A DNA stretch of 21,065 nucleotides from JBJXFK01 sp046155505 (GTDB taxonomy: Bacteria; Planctomycetota; Phycisphaerae; UBA1845; Fen-1342): the NCBI GenBank assembly GCA_046155505.1, contig JBJXFK010000343.1, forward strand, positions 1-21,065, in the 5' to 3' direction. Below the pieces are notes generated by a model. That model was not told the DNA's origin. It did not search any database and was given only the letters and a program-made list of their open reading frames with translations. Shown one piece after another: positions 1-7,648 of the stretch. The stretch's first letter is position 1; every line of letters begins with the position of its first letter. The translations under genes were made by a program, and so were the position numbers.

Positions 1-971
1 TCGGCGTACTGCTGCATGATGTCGGCCACGCGCTCGGGACTTTCCAGATCGGCGGGCCGGGCGTCTTCTTCGGGAATGAACAGCGGCGGATTCGCGATCA
101 GGCGAAAGTAGAAATTCGGGCGGCTCGCGACAAAGCCCTGCACGATCGCCGCGTTGCAACGCAGCGCGATTTGCAGCGTGCCGGTCAGGAACTCGCGCTG
201 CTCGCCATACATCGTCACCGGACAGGTCTTTAGCGTCAGCCCACGCACACGCCCCACATCGAGCGCCGCACCGAGCACGCGATTCTCATTGAAGCAGCGA
301 TAGATATCGCGTGGAAACGTGTCGGCATAGAGCACGCGGATCGCCGCGAATTCCGGAAAACTCTCGGCGTATTTCTGCTGAATGTAGACGCGCAGCGGGC
401 CTTCGTTGCGGTCGCGCACGCCGGCGCATTTGTAACCCAGCAGCGCCATCAGCAGCCCGGCGACGTGATGCGAGCCGTTGTGGCTGAGCATGACGAACAC
501 GCCCTTGCCGCGGGCAAGGGCCGCATCGAGATGCTCCTTGCCGTGAAAGCGAATACGTCGCAGAATTTTCTCGCGCGGCAGGCGATCAAAAATCAGATAC
601 AGCAGCTTGTCGCAGCGCGTGCGGCGGAAGTAGCTGCGAATGATCTGTGCCTCGCGCCGCCGCGAAAGGCCCTCGGGGAAAATCCGCTTGAGCTCGCGCG
701 AATAGCGGGCGCGACGCTTGAAGTTGATCATGTACTCGAGCGTGCCGAACCAGCGCCCGATGAGATAGAGCCCGCTCAGGCTGAACACCTGCACCCACGC
801 CCACAGGAAAAAACGCACCGCGGCAAACTTCGCCCGGTCGTACCAACTGAGCCGCTTTTCCTCTTCGGGTTGCGGACGAATCGGTGTCGCCCGCTCCACC
901 GGCGGCGCACCGGGAGCGGCGGACGCCGCGGACGGGGAAGTGGTGCTTGAATCCAGCATCTCGGCGGACAT
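1..971 (-). CDS. LpxL/HtrB-like lysophospholipid acyltransferase, C-terminus cut by window edge
   Basis: This reading frame runs off the left edge, so about 323 N-terminal residues are visible. It resembles the LpxL/HtrB group, inner-membrane enzymes that add secondary acyl chains to lipid A. After a Pro/Ala-rich start there is a membrane-leaning stretch near residues 48-72 (RFFLWAWVQVFSLSGLYLIG), then GKGVFVMLSHNGSHHVAG around 156-172 where the family has its HX4(D/E) motif. Here the acidic residue appears to be His (H164 ... H169). Later segments fit the fold: VRDRNEGPLRVYIQQKY, and LGAALDVGRVRG where the family has an Asp. The start at 971 has GGAGA nine bases upstream; a second in-frame ATG lies at 959. 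It is 76 bases downstream of purN on the same strand. The substrate is unknown. It could be another LPLAT branch, such as an ornithine-lipid or glycolipid acyltransferase. Confidence 0.8.
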   Translation of the reverse strand, partial: MSAEMLDSSTTSPSAASAAPGAPPVERATPIRPQPEEEKRLSWYDRAKFAAVRFFLWAWVQVFSLSGLYLIGRWFGTLEYMINFKRRARYSRELKRIFPEGLSRRREAQIIRSYFRRTRCDKLLYLIFDRLPREKILRRIRFHGKEHLDAALARGKGVFVMLSHNGSHHVAGLLMALLGYKCAGVRDRNEGPLRVYIQQKYAESFPEFAAIRVLYADTFPRDIYRCFNENRVLGAALDVGRVRGLTLKTCPVTMYGEQREFLTGTLQIALRCNAAIVQGFVASRPNFYFRLIANPPLFIPEEDARPADLESPERVADIMQQYA

Positions 972-1047
972 TCTCCGGAGTCTCCGGCGGACACGCAATA
1001 GGCGCTGCGCGGTTCCGCCATCAAGTAATTACCCGCAACACGTCCGA

Positions 1048-1671
1048 TTACTCAGACGAAATTCGCGGCAGCCAATCGAATCCTTCGCGTGCGATGCGTG
1101 CGATCACCTCGGGGTACAGCTCACGCTCGGCCTGACCCACGCGATCGGCCAGCGCCTGCGGCGTGTCATGAGCATAGACCGGCACCCGCCGCTGGGCGAC
1201 GATCGGGCCATGGTCGTAGACATTGTCGGCCAAGTGGACGGTGCAGCCGCTCTCTCGCTCGGCGGCGGCGATGACCGCCTCGTGTACATGATGCCCGAAC
1301 ATGCCGCGCCCGCCGTAGGCCGGCAGCAGGGCCGGATGAATGTTGATCACGCGCCCGAGATAGTGCGCGGGAATCTGGTAGAGGCACAAGAAACCGCCCA
1401 TTACCACCAAATCAACTCCGGCAGCGTCGATCGAATTCGTGAGCGCCGCCGAGAACGCCGCGGGCGATGCGAAGTCGCGCGGGCGCAGGATGCAAAGTGG
1501 CAAATTCGCGCGGCGGGCGATGTCGTTGCCGCGCACATCGATTCGAGAGCTGATGACCTGTTTGATTTGCACGCCGCTGAGCCGCCCGTCGCCGATGCGC
1601 TCGATGAGATTCGCAAGCGTGCTGCCGCCGCCGGAGATCAGGACGGCGAGCTTCAGGGGGCTGTGCGGCAC
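1048..1671 (-). CDS. purN: Phosphoribosylglycinamide formyltransferase (GAR transformylase 1)
   Basis: PurN transfers a formyl group from 10-formyltetrahydrofolate to GAR, the third step of purine synthesis, in the cytoplasm. The 207-residue length is normal. The N-terminus carries the phosphate-binding loop LISGGGSTLANL (11-22). The folate and catalytic region has VINIHPALLPAYGG with N110 and H112, and SGCTVHLADNVYDHGP with D153; these match the Asn-His-Asp triad of E. coli PurN (N106, H108, D144). The start codon is GTG at 1669-1671, preceded by GGGAG seven bases away on the minus strand. The next gene downstream is the acyltransferase. No other purine gene is nearby, so it stands apart from a pur operon in this window. 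Confidence 0.95.
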   Translation of the reverse strand: MPHSPLKLAVLISGGGSTLANLIERIGDGRLSGVQIKQVISSRIDVRGNDIARRANLPLCILRPRDFASPAAFSAALTNSIDAAGVDLVVMGGFLCLYQIPAHYLGRVINIHPALLPAYGGRGMFGHHVHEAVIAAAERESGCTVHLADNVYDHGPIVAQRRVPVYAHDTPQALADRVGQAERELYPEVIARIAREGFDWLPRISSE

Positions 1672-1867
1672 ACGAAGGCTCCCGGGCAGACGATGCGGCG
1701 GGTGGTTGCGTCCCGATACGATGCCATACGCGCGGAATCGTACAGTCGAAGTGCGTCGCGGGAAATCGGTGTTGACCTTTGCCGATTGGCACCACTAAGG
1801 TCGGTAGGCTGACGCAGTGAACGCAGAAGGGCGCGACGGCGTTCGCTAAAGCCTCCGGGGAGGAGCA

Positions 1868-2062
1868 ATGATGAGCAAGATTCGAATCGCACTGCTCGCC
1901 GTCGTCGGCACGGCGATGCTATCGGGCTGCACTTCGACGCAACCTGCCCGCTCGGTTGCACTCAAGGGCGACTCGGCCGAGCGCGGCGAGCGCGAAACCA
2001 AACTCGTCTCGGTGCGCGACACGCGCGGCCGACTGCGCCATCGCGTGGTTCGCGAGGACTAG
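1868..2062 (+). CDS. Small lipoprotein, 64 residues
   Basis: This short gene starts with a lipoprotein signal: charged MMSKIR, a hydrophobic stretch, and the lipobox LSGC with the lipidated Cys at residue 21. The mature part is only about 43 residues, highly charged, and ends RGRLRHRVVRED. A strong ribosome binding site (GGGGAGGAGC) lies just before the ATG pair at 1868 and 1871. I do not recognise a family. Very small lipoproteins of this kind are usually anchored in the inner or outer membrane. It is divergent from purN and followed by a hairpin at 2167-2218. Confidence 0.65.
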   Translation: MMSKIRIALLAVVGTAMLSGCTSTQPARSVALKGDSAERGERETKLVSVRDTRGRLRHRVVRED

Positions 2063-2529
2063 ACACTCCATGTCACGAAACGCGACGTGCCGGCGACCGC
2101 CCGAGGCGATGCCGGCACGATTCGACGCTGCTTCCCTCTCCAGAGAGCAAGTTCCGACGACGAGGAGTGGAGCTTTGCCGCAGCGGAGCGACCGCTGCGG
2201 CGAAAGTCTGGGCTCCACCCATCCTGTGTAGCGCTGATCGAGAATCGGTTGCCGAAAGAAAATGTCGCCAACGCGCCAACCGTTCAATCGTTAGATTACC
2301 GCACCGGGAGCGCTTTCGCAACCCAATCTGAATTCGCCGATAAGTCCATCGTTCTGAGCGACTTATAGCCGTTTTTCGGTGTCTTGTTGCGCCCCTCGGG
2401 GCCGTGCGCGTTTTCGCCGTTCCGCGGTCGCCCGAAACCGCGCGTCGCGCGCTCGTGTATCATGCCGTGAGGCGTACGCGCGTCGATGCCCCGATCGGTT
2501 TGGCGGCACGCGCGGGCCGCGAGGCGGAC
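2063..2529. other. Intergenic spacer between two small lipoprotein genes
   Basis: This stretch of about 470 bases holds the strong hairpin at 2167-2218 and otherwise nothing I can assign. A possible frame at 2087-2368 has no recognisable protein character and is interrupted by the hairpin. The promoter of the downstream lipoprotein gene is presumably here, but no clear -35/-10 pair stands out. Confidence 0.5.
2167..2218. repeat. Nested inverted repeat (hairpin), possible terminator or dispersed palindrome
   Basis: An outer arm GTGGAGC (2167-2173) pairs with GCTCCAC (2212-2218). An inner arm CCGCAGCGG (2178-2186) pairs with CCGCTGCGG (2192-2200) around a five-base loop, and the inner stem extends through TTTG/CGAAA with one bulge. 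There is no T-tract, so it may be a non-canonical terminator for the small lipoprotein gene 105 bases upstream. The GTGGAGC ends also resemble the arms of the GTGGAGCTGCCGCC repeats elsewhere in the window. Confidence 0.6.
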
Positions 2530-2898
2530 ATGAAACGAAATCTGACGCTCGCGACGCTCATCACGCTATTGTTGCTGCCCGTCGGTTGTCAGCACGGACG
2601 TCTCGCCGAGCAGCGTTTCAACAAACGCAACGAGCGGCTGGGCCGCACGACCACCATGCTCGCCCGCGCAGAGGCACAGCGCCCGGCGAAACTCGAGCGG
2701 GGCTTTCAGTACATGGGCCGCGAACTCGAACGCAACGCGATTCAGTTGGAGACCAACACCGCCGCCGGCTTCAAGAGGCTCGATCGCGACACACAACGCT
2801 TCGTGGATCGCCAGCCGGACTACTGGGATACATTTCTGAAACTGATCTGGGGCAAGCCCGAGTCGATCGAACAGACGGCGATCGACCTCGGCTATTGA
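2530..2898 (+). CDS. Lipoprotein, 122 residues, unknown function
   Basis: The protein starts with a lipoprotein signal peptide, MKRNLTLATLITLLLLPVGC, with the lipidated Cys at residue 20. The mature part is charged, probably helical, and rich in Arg, Glu and Gln. It ends with a Trp/Tyr-containing tail (YWDTFLKLIWGKPESIEQTA). I do not recognise a family. The start at 2530 was chosen because it sits exactly at the signal peptide; the open frame extends upstream to 2404 but that part does not look like protein. The ribosome binding site is weak (GAGGCGGAC before ATG). The gene converges with the ECF sigma factor gene, 49 bases away. Confidence 0.75.
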   Translation: MKRNLTLATLITLLLLPVGCQHGRLAEQRFNKRNERLGRTTTMLARAEAQRPAKLERGFQYMGRELERNAIQLETNTAAGFKRLDRDTQRFVDRQPDYWDTFLKLIWGKPESIEQTAIDLGY

Positions 2899-2947
2899 GT
2901 GCCCGGGCCCACGCGCTGTGCTGCAAAATCCGGTCGCCCGCCGCGCT

Positions 2948-3520
2948 TCACTGCAATTCTCGCCGCAGCCACGCGCGGGCCATGTACCAATCGGCCTCGA
3001 CCGTTTTGGGCGACACGCCGAGCACCTGCGCCGTCTGTTCACAAGTCAGCCCGGCGTAGACCCGCAATTCAACGATACGTGCCTTGCGTTCGTCGCGCTC
3101 GGCCAGGCGCTGCAACGCATCCTCAAGCGTGAGCACATCGACGCCGCCCACACTCAGCGCGCTATCGTCGCCGACCGGCCCGGCCAGATCGAGCGTCACC
3201 CGCTCGCGATCGCCGCCGCGCTTGTCGGCCTGCTTGCGACGAGCGTGGTCGATCAGAATTTGCCGCATGGCGGTTGCGGCGACGGCGAAGAAGTGATCGC
3301 GATCCCGAAGTTTTTCGGCGCTGATGCCGACCATCTTGACGAACGCCTCGTGTACCAGCGCGGTCGGTTGCAGCGTGTGGTCGGCCTTTTGCTCGCGGAA
3401 GTGGCTGCGTGCGAGCGCCCGCAGCTCGTCATAAACCAGCGGAAGCAGACGCGCAACGGCGGAATCGCTTCCGGCGGCGATCTCTGCGAGGACGTGTGTG
3501 ACCGGGCCGATGGGGTTCAA
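2948..3520 (-). CDS. ECF-type RNA polymerase sigma factor (TIGR02999-like)
   Basis: This 190-residue protein has region 2 (about residues 8-95, with LLPLVYDELRALARSHF, TLQPTALVHEAFVKMV, and FFAVAATAMRQILIDHARRK) and region 4 (about 130-188, with ERDERKARIVELRVYAGLTC and a helix-turn-helix VLGVSPKTVEADWYMARAWL). The TLQPTALVHEA signature is typical of the sigma-70 group TIGR02999, which is abundant in Planctomycetota. The start is TTG at 3518-3520, with AGGT about eight bases upstream; no nearby in-frame ATG fits. These factors are often encoded next to a Ser/Thr protein kinase, but none is present here. No anti-sigma factor gene is visible either, so how it is controlled is unclear. Confidence 0.9.
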   Translation of the reverse strand: MNPIGPVTHVLAEIAAGSDSAVARLLPLVYDELRALARSHFREQKADHTLQPTALVHEAFVKMVGISAEKLRDRDHFFAVAATAMRQILIDHARRKQADKRGGDRERVTLDLAGPVGDDSALSVGGVDVLTLEDALQRLAERDERKARIVELRVYAGLTCEQTAQVLGVSPKTVEADWYMARAWLRRELQ

Positions 3521-3572
3521 GCTGGAACCTCGATGCGACGCACACTTGACTGATTACTTGACGCGTATGGTC

Positions 3573-3578
3573 AGTATA
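3573..3578 (-). promoter_or_regulatory. Possible -10 element for the sigma factor gene
   Basis: On the minus strand this is TATACT, 53 bases upstream of the sigma factor start. No convincing -35 hexamer is found at the expected distance, which falls at the edge of the repeat element beginning at 3596. The same hexamer occurs upstream of the heme A synthase gene. Confidence 0.25.
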
Positions 3579-3595
3579 GCGATCACTCTGTGCGT

Positions 3596-3745
3596 GCGCA
3601 TCCGAACCCCGCGCGCGAGCGAGTGGGCGCATCCGAACCCGGAGCGCGAGCGACGGGGTAATACGCGGGAGAGAACGGCGCTCGACCACGAACACGCTTT
3701 CGCCTGCGCGGCTCACCCCACTCGCTCGCGCTCGGGGTTCGGATG
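3596..3745. repeat. Composite inverted-repeat element, family A, copy 1
   Basis: Two left arms (3596-3627 and 3628-3658), each beginning GCATCCGAACCC and ending in GCGAGCGA plus GTGG or CGGGG, face a right arm at 3716-3745 (CCCCACTCGCTCGCGCTCGG then GGTTCGGATG). The arms are inverted copies and enclose about 57 bases of unrelated sequence. The same arrangement recurs at 16796-17010. The element fills most of the gap between the sigma factor and oxidoreductase genes. It has no open frame of its own and no recognised transposase ends. Confidence 0.75.
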
Positions 3746-3766
3746 GGGCGGCTCGCTCGCGCCGGA

Positions 3767-6700
3767 TCACGCCAAGCGCGACGCCGCGAGTTCGAGCGCG
3801 TGCGGCGGTTCGACGGCGCAGTGATGGACGAGTTGCTCGCGACACGAGAAGCCGCAGACGGCGACGATCGCGTCGCCGCGCGTTCGAACCGCGGGGAATA
3901 GCCGCTGCTCGCCGACTGCTTTGGCAACGTCGTAGTGCTTGTGCTCGTGTCCGAATGAGCCGGCCATGCCGCAGCAGCCGCTGTTGATTTCGGTAACGCT
4001 GAATCCCGGAATCGCCGAGAGCAGAGTGAGCGTGTCGGCGGTTCCGACGAGCGCCTTTTGGTGGCAATGGCCGTGCAGCAGCACACGCTGCGGCGGGCCG
4101 GCTGTGAATGAAATCGCGCGCGGGTCTTCGCGAAGCGTGGCGGTGAGCAGTTGATCGACCATCCGCACGCGCGATGCGAGCCGTTTTGATTCGTCGCCAC
4201 GAACCAGTGCGGGCGATTCGTCGAGCAGTTGCAACACGCAGCTCGGCTCGTTGCCGACGATCCAGGTGTTGTCGTCGACAAGCGTCGACAACGCGGCGAC
4301 GTTTGCACGGGCGAGCGCGGCGGCCTCGTCGAGATAGCCTTTGCTGATCAGCGGGCGACCGCAGCAGCCGAGTTTCGGAATCACCACATCGAATCCGGCT
4401 GCTTCGAGCAATCGCACCGCGGCGATGCCCACCTCCGGCCAGTAGTGGTTCATCCACGTATCGACGAAATAGATCACCCGGTCGCGCGTCGCGCCGTTCT
4501 CTCGACCGGCGTTGTGGAGCTGCCGCCCTCGGCTGCTTGTTTCTGGGCCGGCGCGTTCCCGATCACTCGCTTGCGCTTCGCGTTCGGATCGCTGGCGCGA
4601 TGCACTCGCTTGCGCTTCGCGTTCGGATCGATGGCGCGATGCCCAGGAATGAAACGTCTGCTTTGCAAATCGTGGCGGGGCCACGCGGGCATCTACGTCA
4701 TACCAACGCTGCAACAGCCCGCGCACGAGCCGCGATTGCGCAACCCAATTGCTCACGCCCGGCAGCATCGATCCGAGCCGTGCGAATTTCGCCGCCTGTG
4801 ACAGAAACCGATCAACGCTCGTCGCCGCGCCGCGCCGCACCTTGGTCGCCAGCCACTCGCTCTTGAGCTTGGCCATGTCCACGCCGGTCGGGCATTCGGT
4901 CTTGCACGCCTTGCACGAGAGGCACAGGTCCATCACTTCGTCGAGTGCGGGATCGTCCAATCCGCGCAGCAATCCCTGGTTGTTTAGCGCCGCGCGCAAC
5001 GCCACCGCTCGCGCCCGCGTCGTGTGCCGCTCGTCGAGCGTCGCCATATACGACGGACACATCGTGCCGACGAGTTTCTGGCGGCACTGCCCGACGCCGC
5101 TGCACATGTTGGCCAGGCCGGCCATGTTTTCGTGCCCACCGTAGTCGAAGTGCGATCGCTCGGGCAATGCGAGTGGACCGTGATGCACCTTGAGTCGCTG
5201 ATCCATCGGCAGCGGATCGACAATCTTGCGCGGGTTCAGCAGGTTGTGCGGGTCGAAGGCACGTTTGATTTCGCCAAACGCGGCGACGATGCGCGGGCCG
5301 TACATGCGTTCGAGCCATTCGGATCGAATGATGCCGTCGCCATGTTCGCCGGTCATCGCCCCGCCATACTTCAGCACGAGGTCGGTCGTGCGCTTTGCGA
5401 TCGAGCGCAGCCGCCGCACGTCGTCGGGCTGATGAAGATTGAGCACTGGCCGCACATGAATCACGCCGACGCTGGCGTGAGCATAGTGCCCGACCTCGGT
5501 CACGCCCTCCTCGGCGAGCATGGCGTCCAGTTCGGTGATGTAGTCTCGCAAATGGGCCGGATCGACCGCCGCATCTTCGATGAATTCATACGGGTGCCGC
5601 TCGCCGGGCCGCGACATGAGCAGACCGAACCCCTTGTTGCGCATAGTCCAGACCGCGGCTTGTGTCGCAAGATCAAACACGAGCATACCGGGTTGGCCGA
5701 TACCGCGATCGCGCATGTCGTCGGCAAGGGCGTGCATGCGGCGATTCAGCGTGTCGGCGTCGTCGTCGTACAGCTCGCAAACCAGAATCGCCCGCGGCGA
5801 CCCGCTTAGAAATCGCTCGCGCGTCGCCGCTGGAATTTGCGGCGCGCCAGCGTTCAAGATCAGATCGTCGACCAGTTCAACCGCCGACGGATTGTGCCGC
5901 AAGACGTCGGGCGTCGCGCCGACGGCGTCGAGATGCGAGTTGAAATGCAGCACGAGCAACGCTTTGCAGCGCGGATTGGGCACAAGCCGCAGCGTTGCTT
6001 CGACAACGATCGCGAGCGTTCCTTCGCTGCCGATGATAATGGTCGCCGGGTTGATTTTTTCCGACATGCAGAGGCGATCGAGCGCGTAGCCGCCATTGCG
6101 ACGCATGACGCGCGGATAGCGAGCGAGGACTTCTTCGTGCAATTCGCGGCGGATACGTTCGAGTGTGGTGTGAATCTCGCGCGGCGGCAGCGGCACACCG
6201 CCATCAGAACCGAGCGCGTGGGCAAGTGATTCCGCGGAGTCGGGCTGTCCTGTGCCCTGACCCCCGAACCCTGAACCCTTCCTCGCCGGCAAATCCGCAT
6301 ACGGCTGATGCGGCAGTGTCACCACGCTGCCATCCGCCAGTACAACCGTCAGATCAACGACGTAATCCACCGTTCGCCCGTAATACACCGAATGTGAGCC
6401 GCACGAGTTGTTGCCGATCATCCCGCCGATCGTCGCCCGGCTCGCCGTCGCCACGTCGGGCGGAAAGTTTAGCGCATGCGGCGCGAGTGCGGCGTTCAGA
6501 TCGTCAAGCACCACGCCGGGCTGCACGCGAACGGTGCGCGCCGCTGGATTGATATCGCGAATGCGGGTCATGAAGCGCGAGTAATCGACGATCACGCCCC
6601 AGCCAATCGCCCCGCCGGCGATGCCCGTGCCCGCGCCGCGACCGATGATGGGCACGCCATGCTTGCCGCACAGTTTGACGATCGCGACAACGTCTTCGGT

Positions 6701-6907
6701 CGTCCTCGGCATGACGACGCCGACCGGGATGATCTCGTAAATGCTGGCGTCGGTGGAATAGATCGTGCGGCTGAGTCGATCGAAACGCACATCGCCGGCG
6801 ATCGAGCGTTTCAAATCGGCTTCAAGTGCGGCTACAACGGCGGGGTCGAAAGACGGGTTGATCGGGGCATCTTTGGCGGGCGGAATCACGTTCAATGCCT
6901 GCGACAT
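3767..6907 (-). CDS. FAD-linked oxidase fused to Fe-S CCG-domain protein (YdiJ/GlcD-GlpC type)
   Basis: A 1046-residue fusion. The N-terminal half is an FAD_binding_4 domain (roughly 50-195, with GRGAGTGIAGGAIGWG and GGMIGNNSCGSHS) followed by an FAD-oxidase C domain (to about 570, with TGEHGDGIIRSEW near 520-530). Next come Fe-S Cys clusters: CSGVGQCRQKLVGTMCP near 600 and CLSCKACKTECP near 665. The C-terminal part has two CCG-type repeats (GCCGRPLISKG near 850; HCHQKALVG and GCCGMAGSFGHE near 945-985). The family oxidises D-2-hydroxyacids such as D-lactate, glycolate or D-2-hydroxyglutarate and passes electrons through the Fe-S centres to the respiratory chain. E. coli YdiJ (1018 residues) is the closest layout I know. 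Residues about 749-807 are an odd low-complexity hinge made of dispersed repeats. The substrate cannot be told from sequence. Confidence 0.92.
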   Translation of the reverse strand: MSQALNVIPPAKDAPINPSFDPAVVAALEADLKRSIAGDVRFDRLSRTIYSTDASIYEIIPVGVVMPRTTEDVVAIVKLCGKHGVPIIGRGAGTGIAGGAIGWGVIVDYSRFMTRIRDINPAARTVRVQPGVVLDDLNAALAPHALNFPPDVATASRATIGGMIGNNSCGSHSVYYGRTVDYVVDLTVVLADGSVVTLPHQPYADLPARKGSGFGGQGTGQPDSAESLAHALGSDGGVPLPPREIHTTLERIRRELHEEVLARYPRVMRRNGGYALDRLCMSEKINPATIIIGSEGTLAIVVEATLRLVPNPRCKALLVLHFNSHLDAVGATPDVLRHNPSAVELVDDLILNAGAPQIPAATRERFLSGSPRAILVCELYDDDADTLNRRMHALADDMRDRGIGQPGMLVFDLATQAAVWTMRNKGFGLLMSRPGERHPYEFIEDAAVDPAHLRDYITELDAMLAEEGVTEVGHYAHASVGVIHVRPVLNLHQPDDVRRLRSIAKRTTDLVLKYGGAMTGEHGDGIIRSEWLERMYGPRIVAAFGEIKRAFDPHNLLNPRKIVDPLPMDQRLKVHHGPLALPERSHFDYGGHENMAGLANMCSGVGQCRQKLVGTMCPSYMATLDERHTTRARAVALRAALNNQGLLRGLDDPALDEVMDLCLSCKACKTECPTGVDMAKLKSEWLATKVRRGAATSVDRFLSQAAKFARLGSMLPGVSNWVAQSRLVRGLLQRWYDVDARVAPPRFAKQTFHSWASRHRSEREAQASASRQRSEREAQASDRERAGPETSSRGRQLHNAGRENGATRDRVIYFVDTWMNHYWPEVGIAAVRLLEAAGFDVVIPKLGCCGRPLISKGYLDEAAALARANVAALSTLVDDNTWIVGNEPSCVLQLLDESPALVRGDESKRLASRVRMVDQLLTATLREDPRAISFTAGPPQRVLLHGHCHQKALVGTADTLTLLSAIPGFSVTEINSGCCGMAGSFGHEHKHYDVAKAVGEQRLFPAVRTRGDAIVAVCGFSCREQLVHHCAVEPPHALELAASRLA
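4513..4537 (+). repeat. Family B palindromic repeat inside the oxidoreductase gene
   Basis: The core GTGGAGCTGCCGCCCTCGGC matches copies at 9889-9915 and 15874-15947. Here a single arm is present, read in frame on the minus strand as SSRGRQLH. It lies between the Fe-S and CCG domains of the oxidoreductase, next to the family A tandem copies. Confidence 0.8.
4564..4641 (+). repeat. Two 39-base tandem copies of family A repeat inside the oxidoreductase gene
   Basis: Units 4564-4602 and 4603-4641 are 39 bases each and differ by one base. Each starts CACTCGCTTGCGCTTCGCG and includes GTTCGGATCG. The unit length is 13 codons, so the frame is kept; on the minus strand it reads RSEREAQAS twice. The core matches the intergenic family A copies, most closely the one at 16984-17010. 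Confidence 0.85.
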
Positions 6908-6927
6908 TTCGCCATCTTACGGCGTTG

Positions 6928-6944
6928 GGTGGGCGTCGCCCACC
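6928..6944. repeat. Short hairpin upstream of the oxidoreductase
   Basis: GGTGGGC (6928-6934) pairs with GCCCACC (6938-6944) over a three-base loop, in the 91-base gap between the oxidoreductase and vapC. No T-run follows on the minus strand, so it is a weak terminator candidate for vapBC. It may instead be another dispersed palindrome. Confidence 0.45.
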
Positions 6945-6998
6945 ATTGGGCACCCGACGAAACTCCATGCGCCGGCTGACCGAAGCGCCGAATTCGGT

Positions 6999-7409
6999 TC
7001 AGTCAGACTCCCAATCTTCGACCAGCAGATTTGGTACGCGGCAGAATTCGCGGGTGTTTCTCGTCACCACGGTCAACCCGCGCGATCGTGCAATCGCGGC
7101 GATGATGAAGTCGTTCGATCCGATCGGCGTGCCGGCGGATTCGAGCTGCTGGCGAATGACAGCATATTCATTCGCCGCGGCGTCGTCGAACGGGTGCGAT
7201 TCCATGCCCCACAGAAGAGAATTGAGAGATTCGAGGTTTCGTTGTGGATTTGCACTCTTCATCGCGCCGTACAGCAGTTCGGCACGCACGACCGAACAAA
7301 CACAGACTTGCTGCGGCGGCAGAGATTCGACGCGTTCGACAAGTCGTGTGCTGTTCTTCTTCAAAATCGCGATGCAGGCGTTTGTGTCTAACAGGTAGTT
7401 CAATCCCAC
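6999..7409 (-). CDS. vapC: VapC-type PIN-domain toxin
   Basis: A 136-residue PIN-domain ribonuclease, the normal length for VapC. The acidic metal-binding residues are D8 (NYLLDTN), E44 (SVVRAELLYG) and D100 (IGSNDFIIAA), with the family-typical ending VVTRNTREFCRVPNLLVEDW. These toxins cleave tRNA or rRNA when not bound by the antitoxin. The GTG start at 7407-7409 was chosen because residues upstream of it (the frame stays open to 7499) do not belong to the PIN fold and lie over the antitoxin gene. The gene overlaps the antitoxin stop by ten bases, which indicates translational coupling. Confidence 0.88.
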   Translation of the reverse strand: MGLNYLLDTNACIAILKKNSTRLVERVESLPPQQVCVCSVVRAELLYGAMKSANPQRNLESLNSLLWGMESHPFDDAAANEYAVIRQQLESAGTPIGSNDFIIAAIARSRGLTVVTRNTREFCRVPNLLVEDWESD

Positions 7410-7648
7410 GAGTCGCGTTCCTCGACCTTGCCTTGCGGCGGACGCGTGAATTCCGGTCCTTCCCATGTGCCGGCAATGGACCGGATGAACTTTTTCCACT
7501 CTTCCTGAGAGCGGCGGTGCGGCGGAACATCCGCCTCCGACGTAATGATCACACGGACCTCCGCGTTGGCGTCATCGCGGCCGATCGGTACATGCAAATC
7601 CAGATTTCCGTCGGAATCCAAACGGGATAAGAACTCGATTCGTTTCAT
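7400..7648 (-). CDS. VapB-like antitoxin, 82 residues
   Basis: This small acidic protein is placed directly upstream of, and overlapping, vapC. It begins MKRIEFLSRLDSDGNLDLHV, and the first 37 residues look like the beta-strand-rich start of swapped-hairpin (AbrB/MazE-like) antitoxins. The C-terminus (EEWKKFIRSIAGTWEGPEFT) would be the toxin-binding tail. The family is assigned by position and by the general look of the N-terminus, not by a clear motif. The ribosome binding site is poor (GAGG about 14 bases upstream). Antitoxins of this kind usually repress their own promoter together with the toxin. Confidence 0.75.
   Translation of the reverse strand: MKRIEFLSRLDSDGNLDLHVPIGRDDANAEVRVIITSEADVPPHRRSQEEWKKFIRSIAGTWEGPEFTRPPQGKVEERDSWD

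Noticed and set aside
2087..2368. Possible 93-residue protein in the lipoprotein spacer
   Set aside because: The frame crosses the palindrome at 2167-2218, lacks a ribosome binding site and has no recognisable features.
7410..7499. Longer VapC with 30 extra N-terminal residues
   Set aside because: It would lie over the antitoxin gene, and the PIN fold starts at NYLLDTN right after the GTG.
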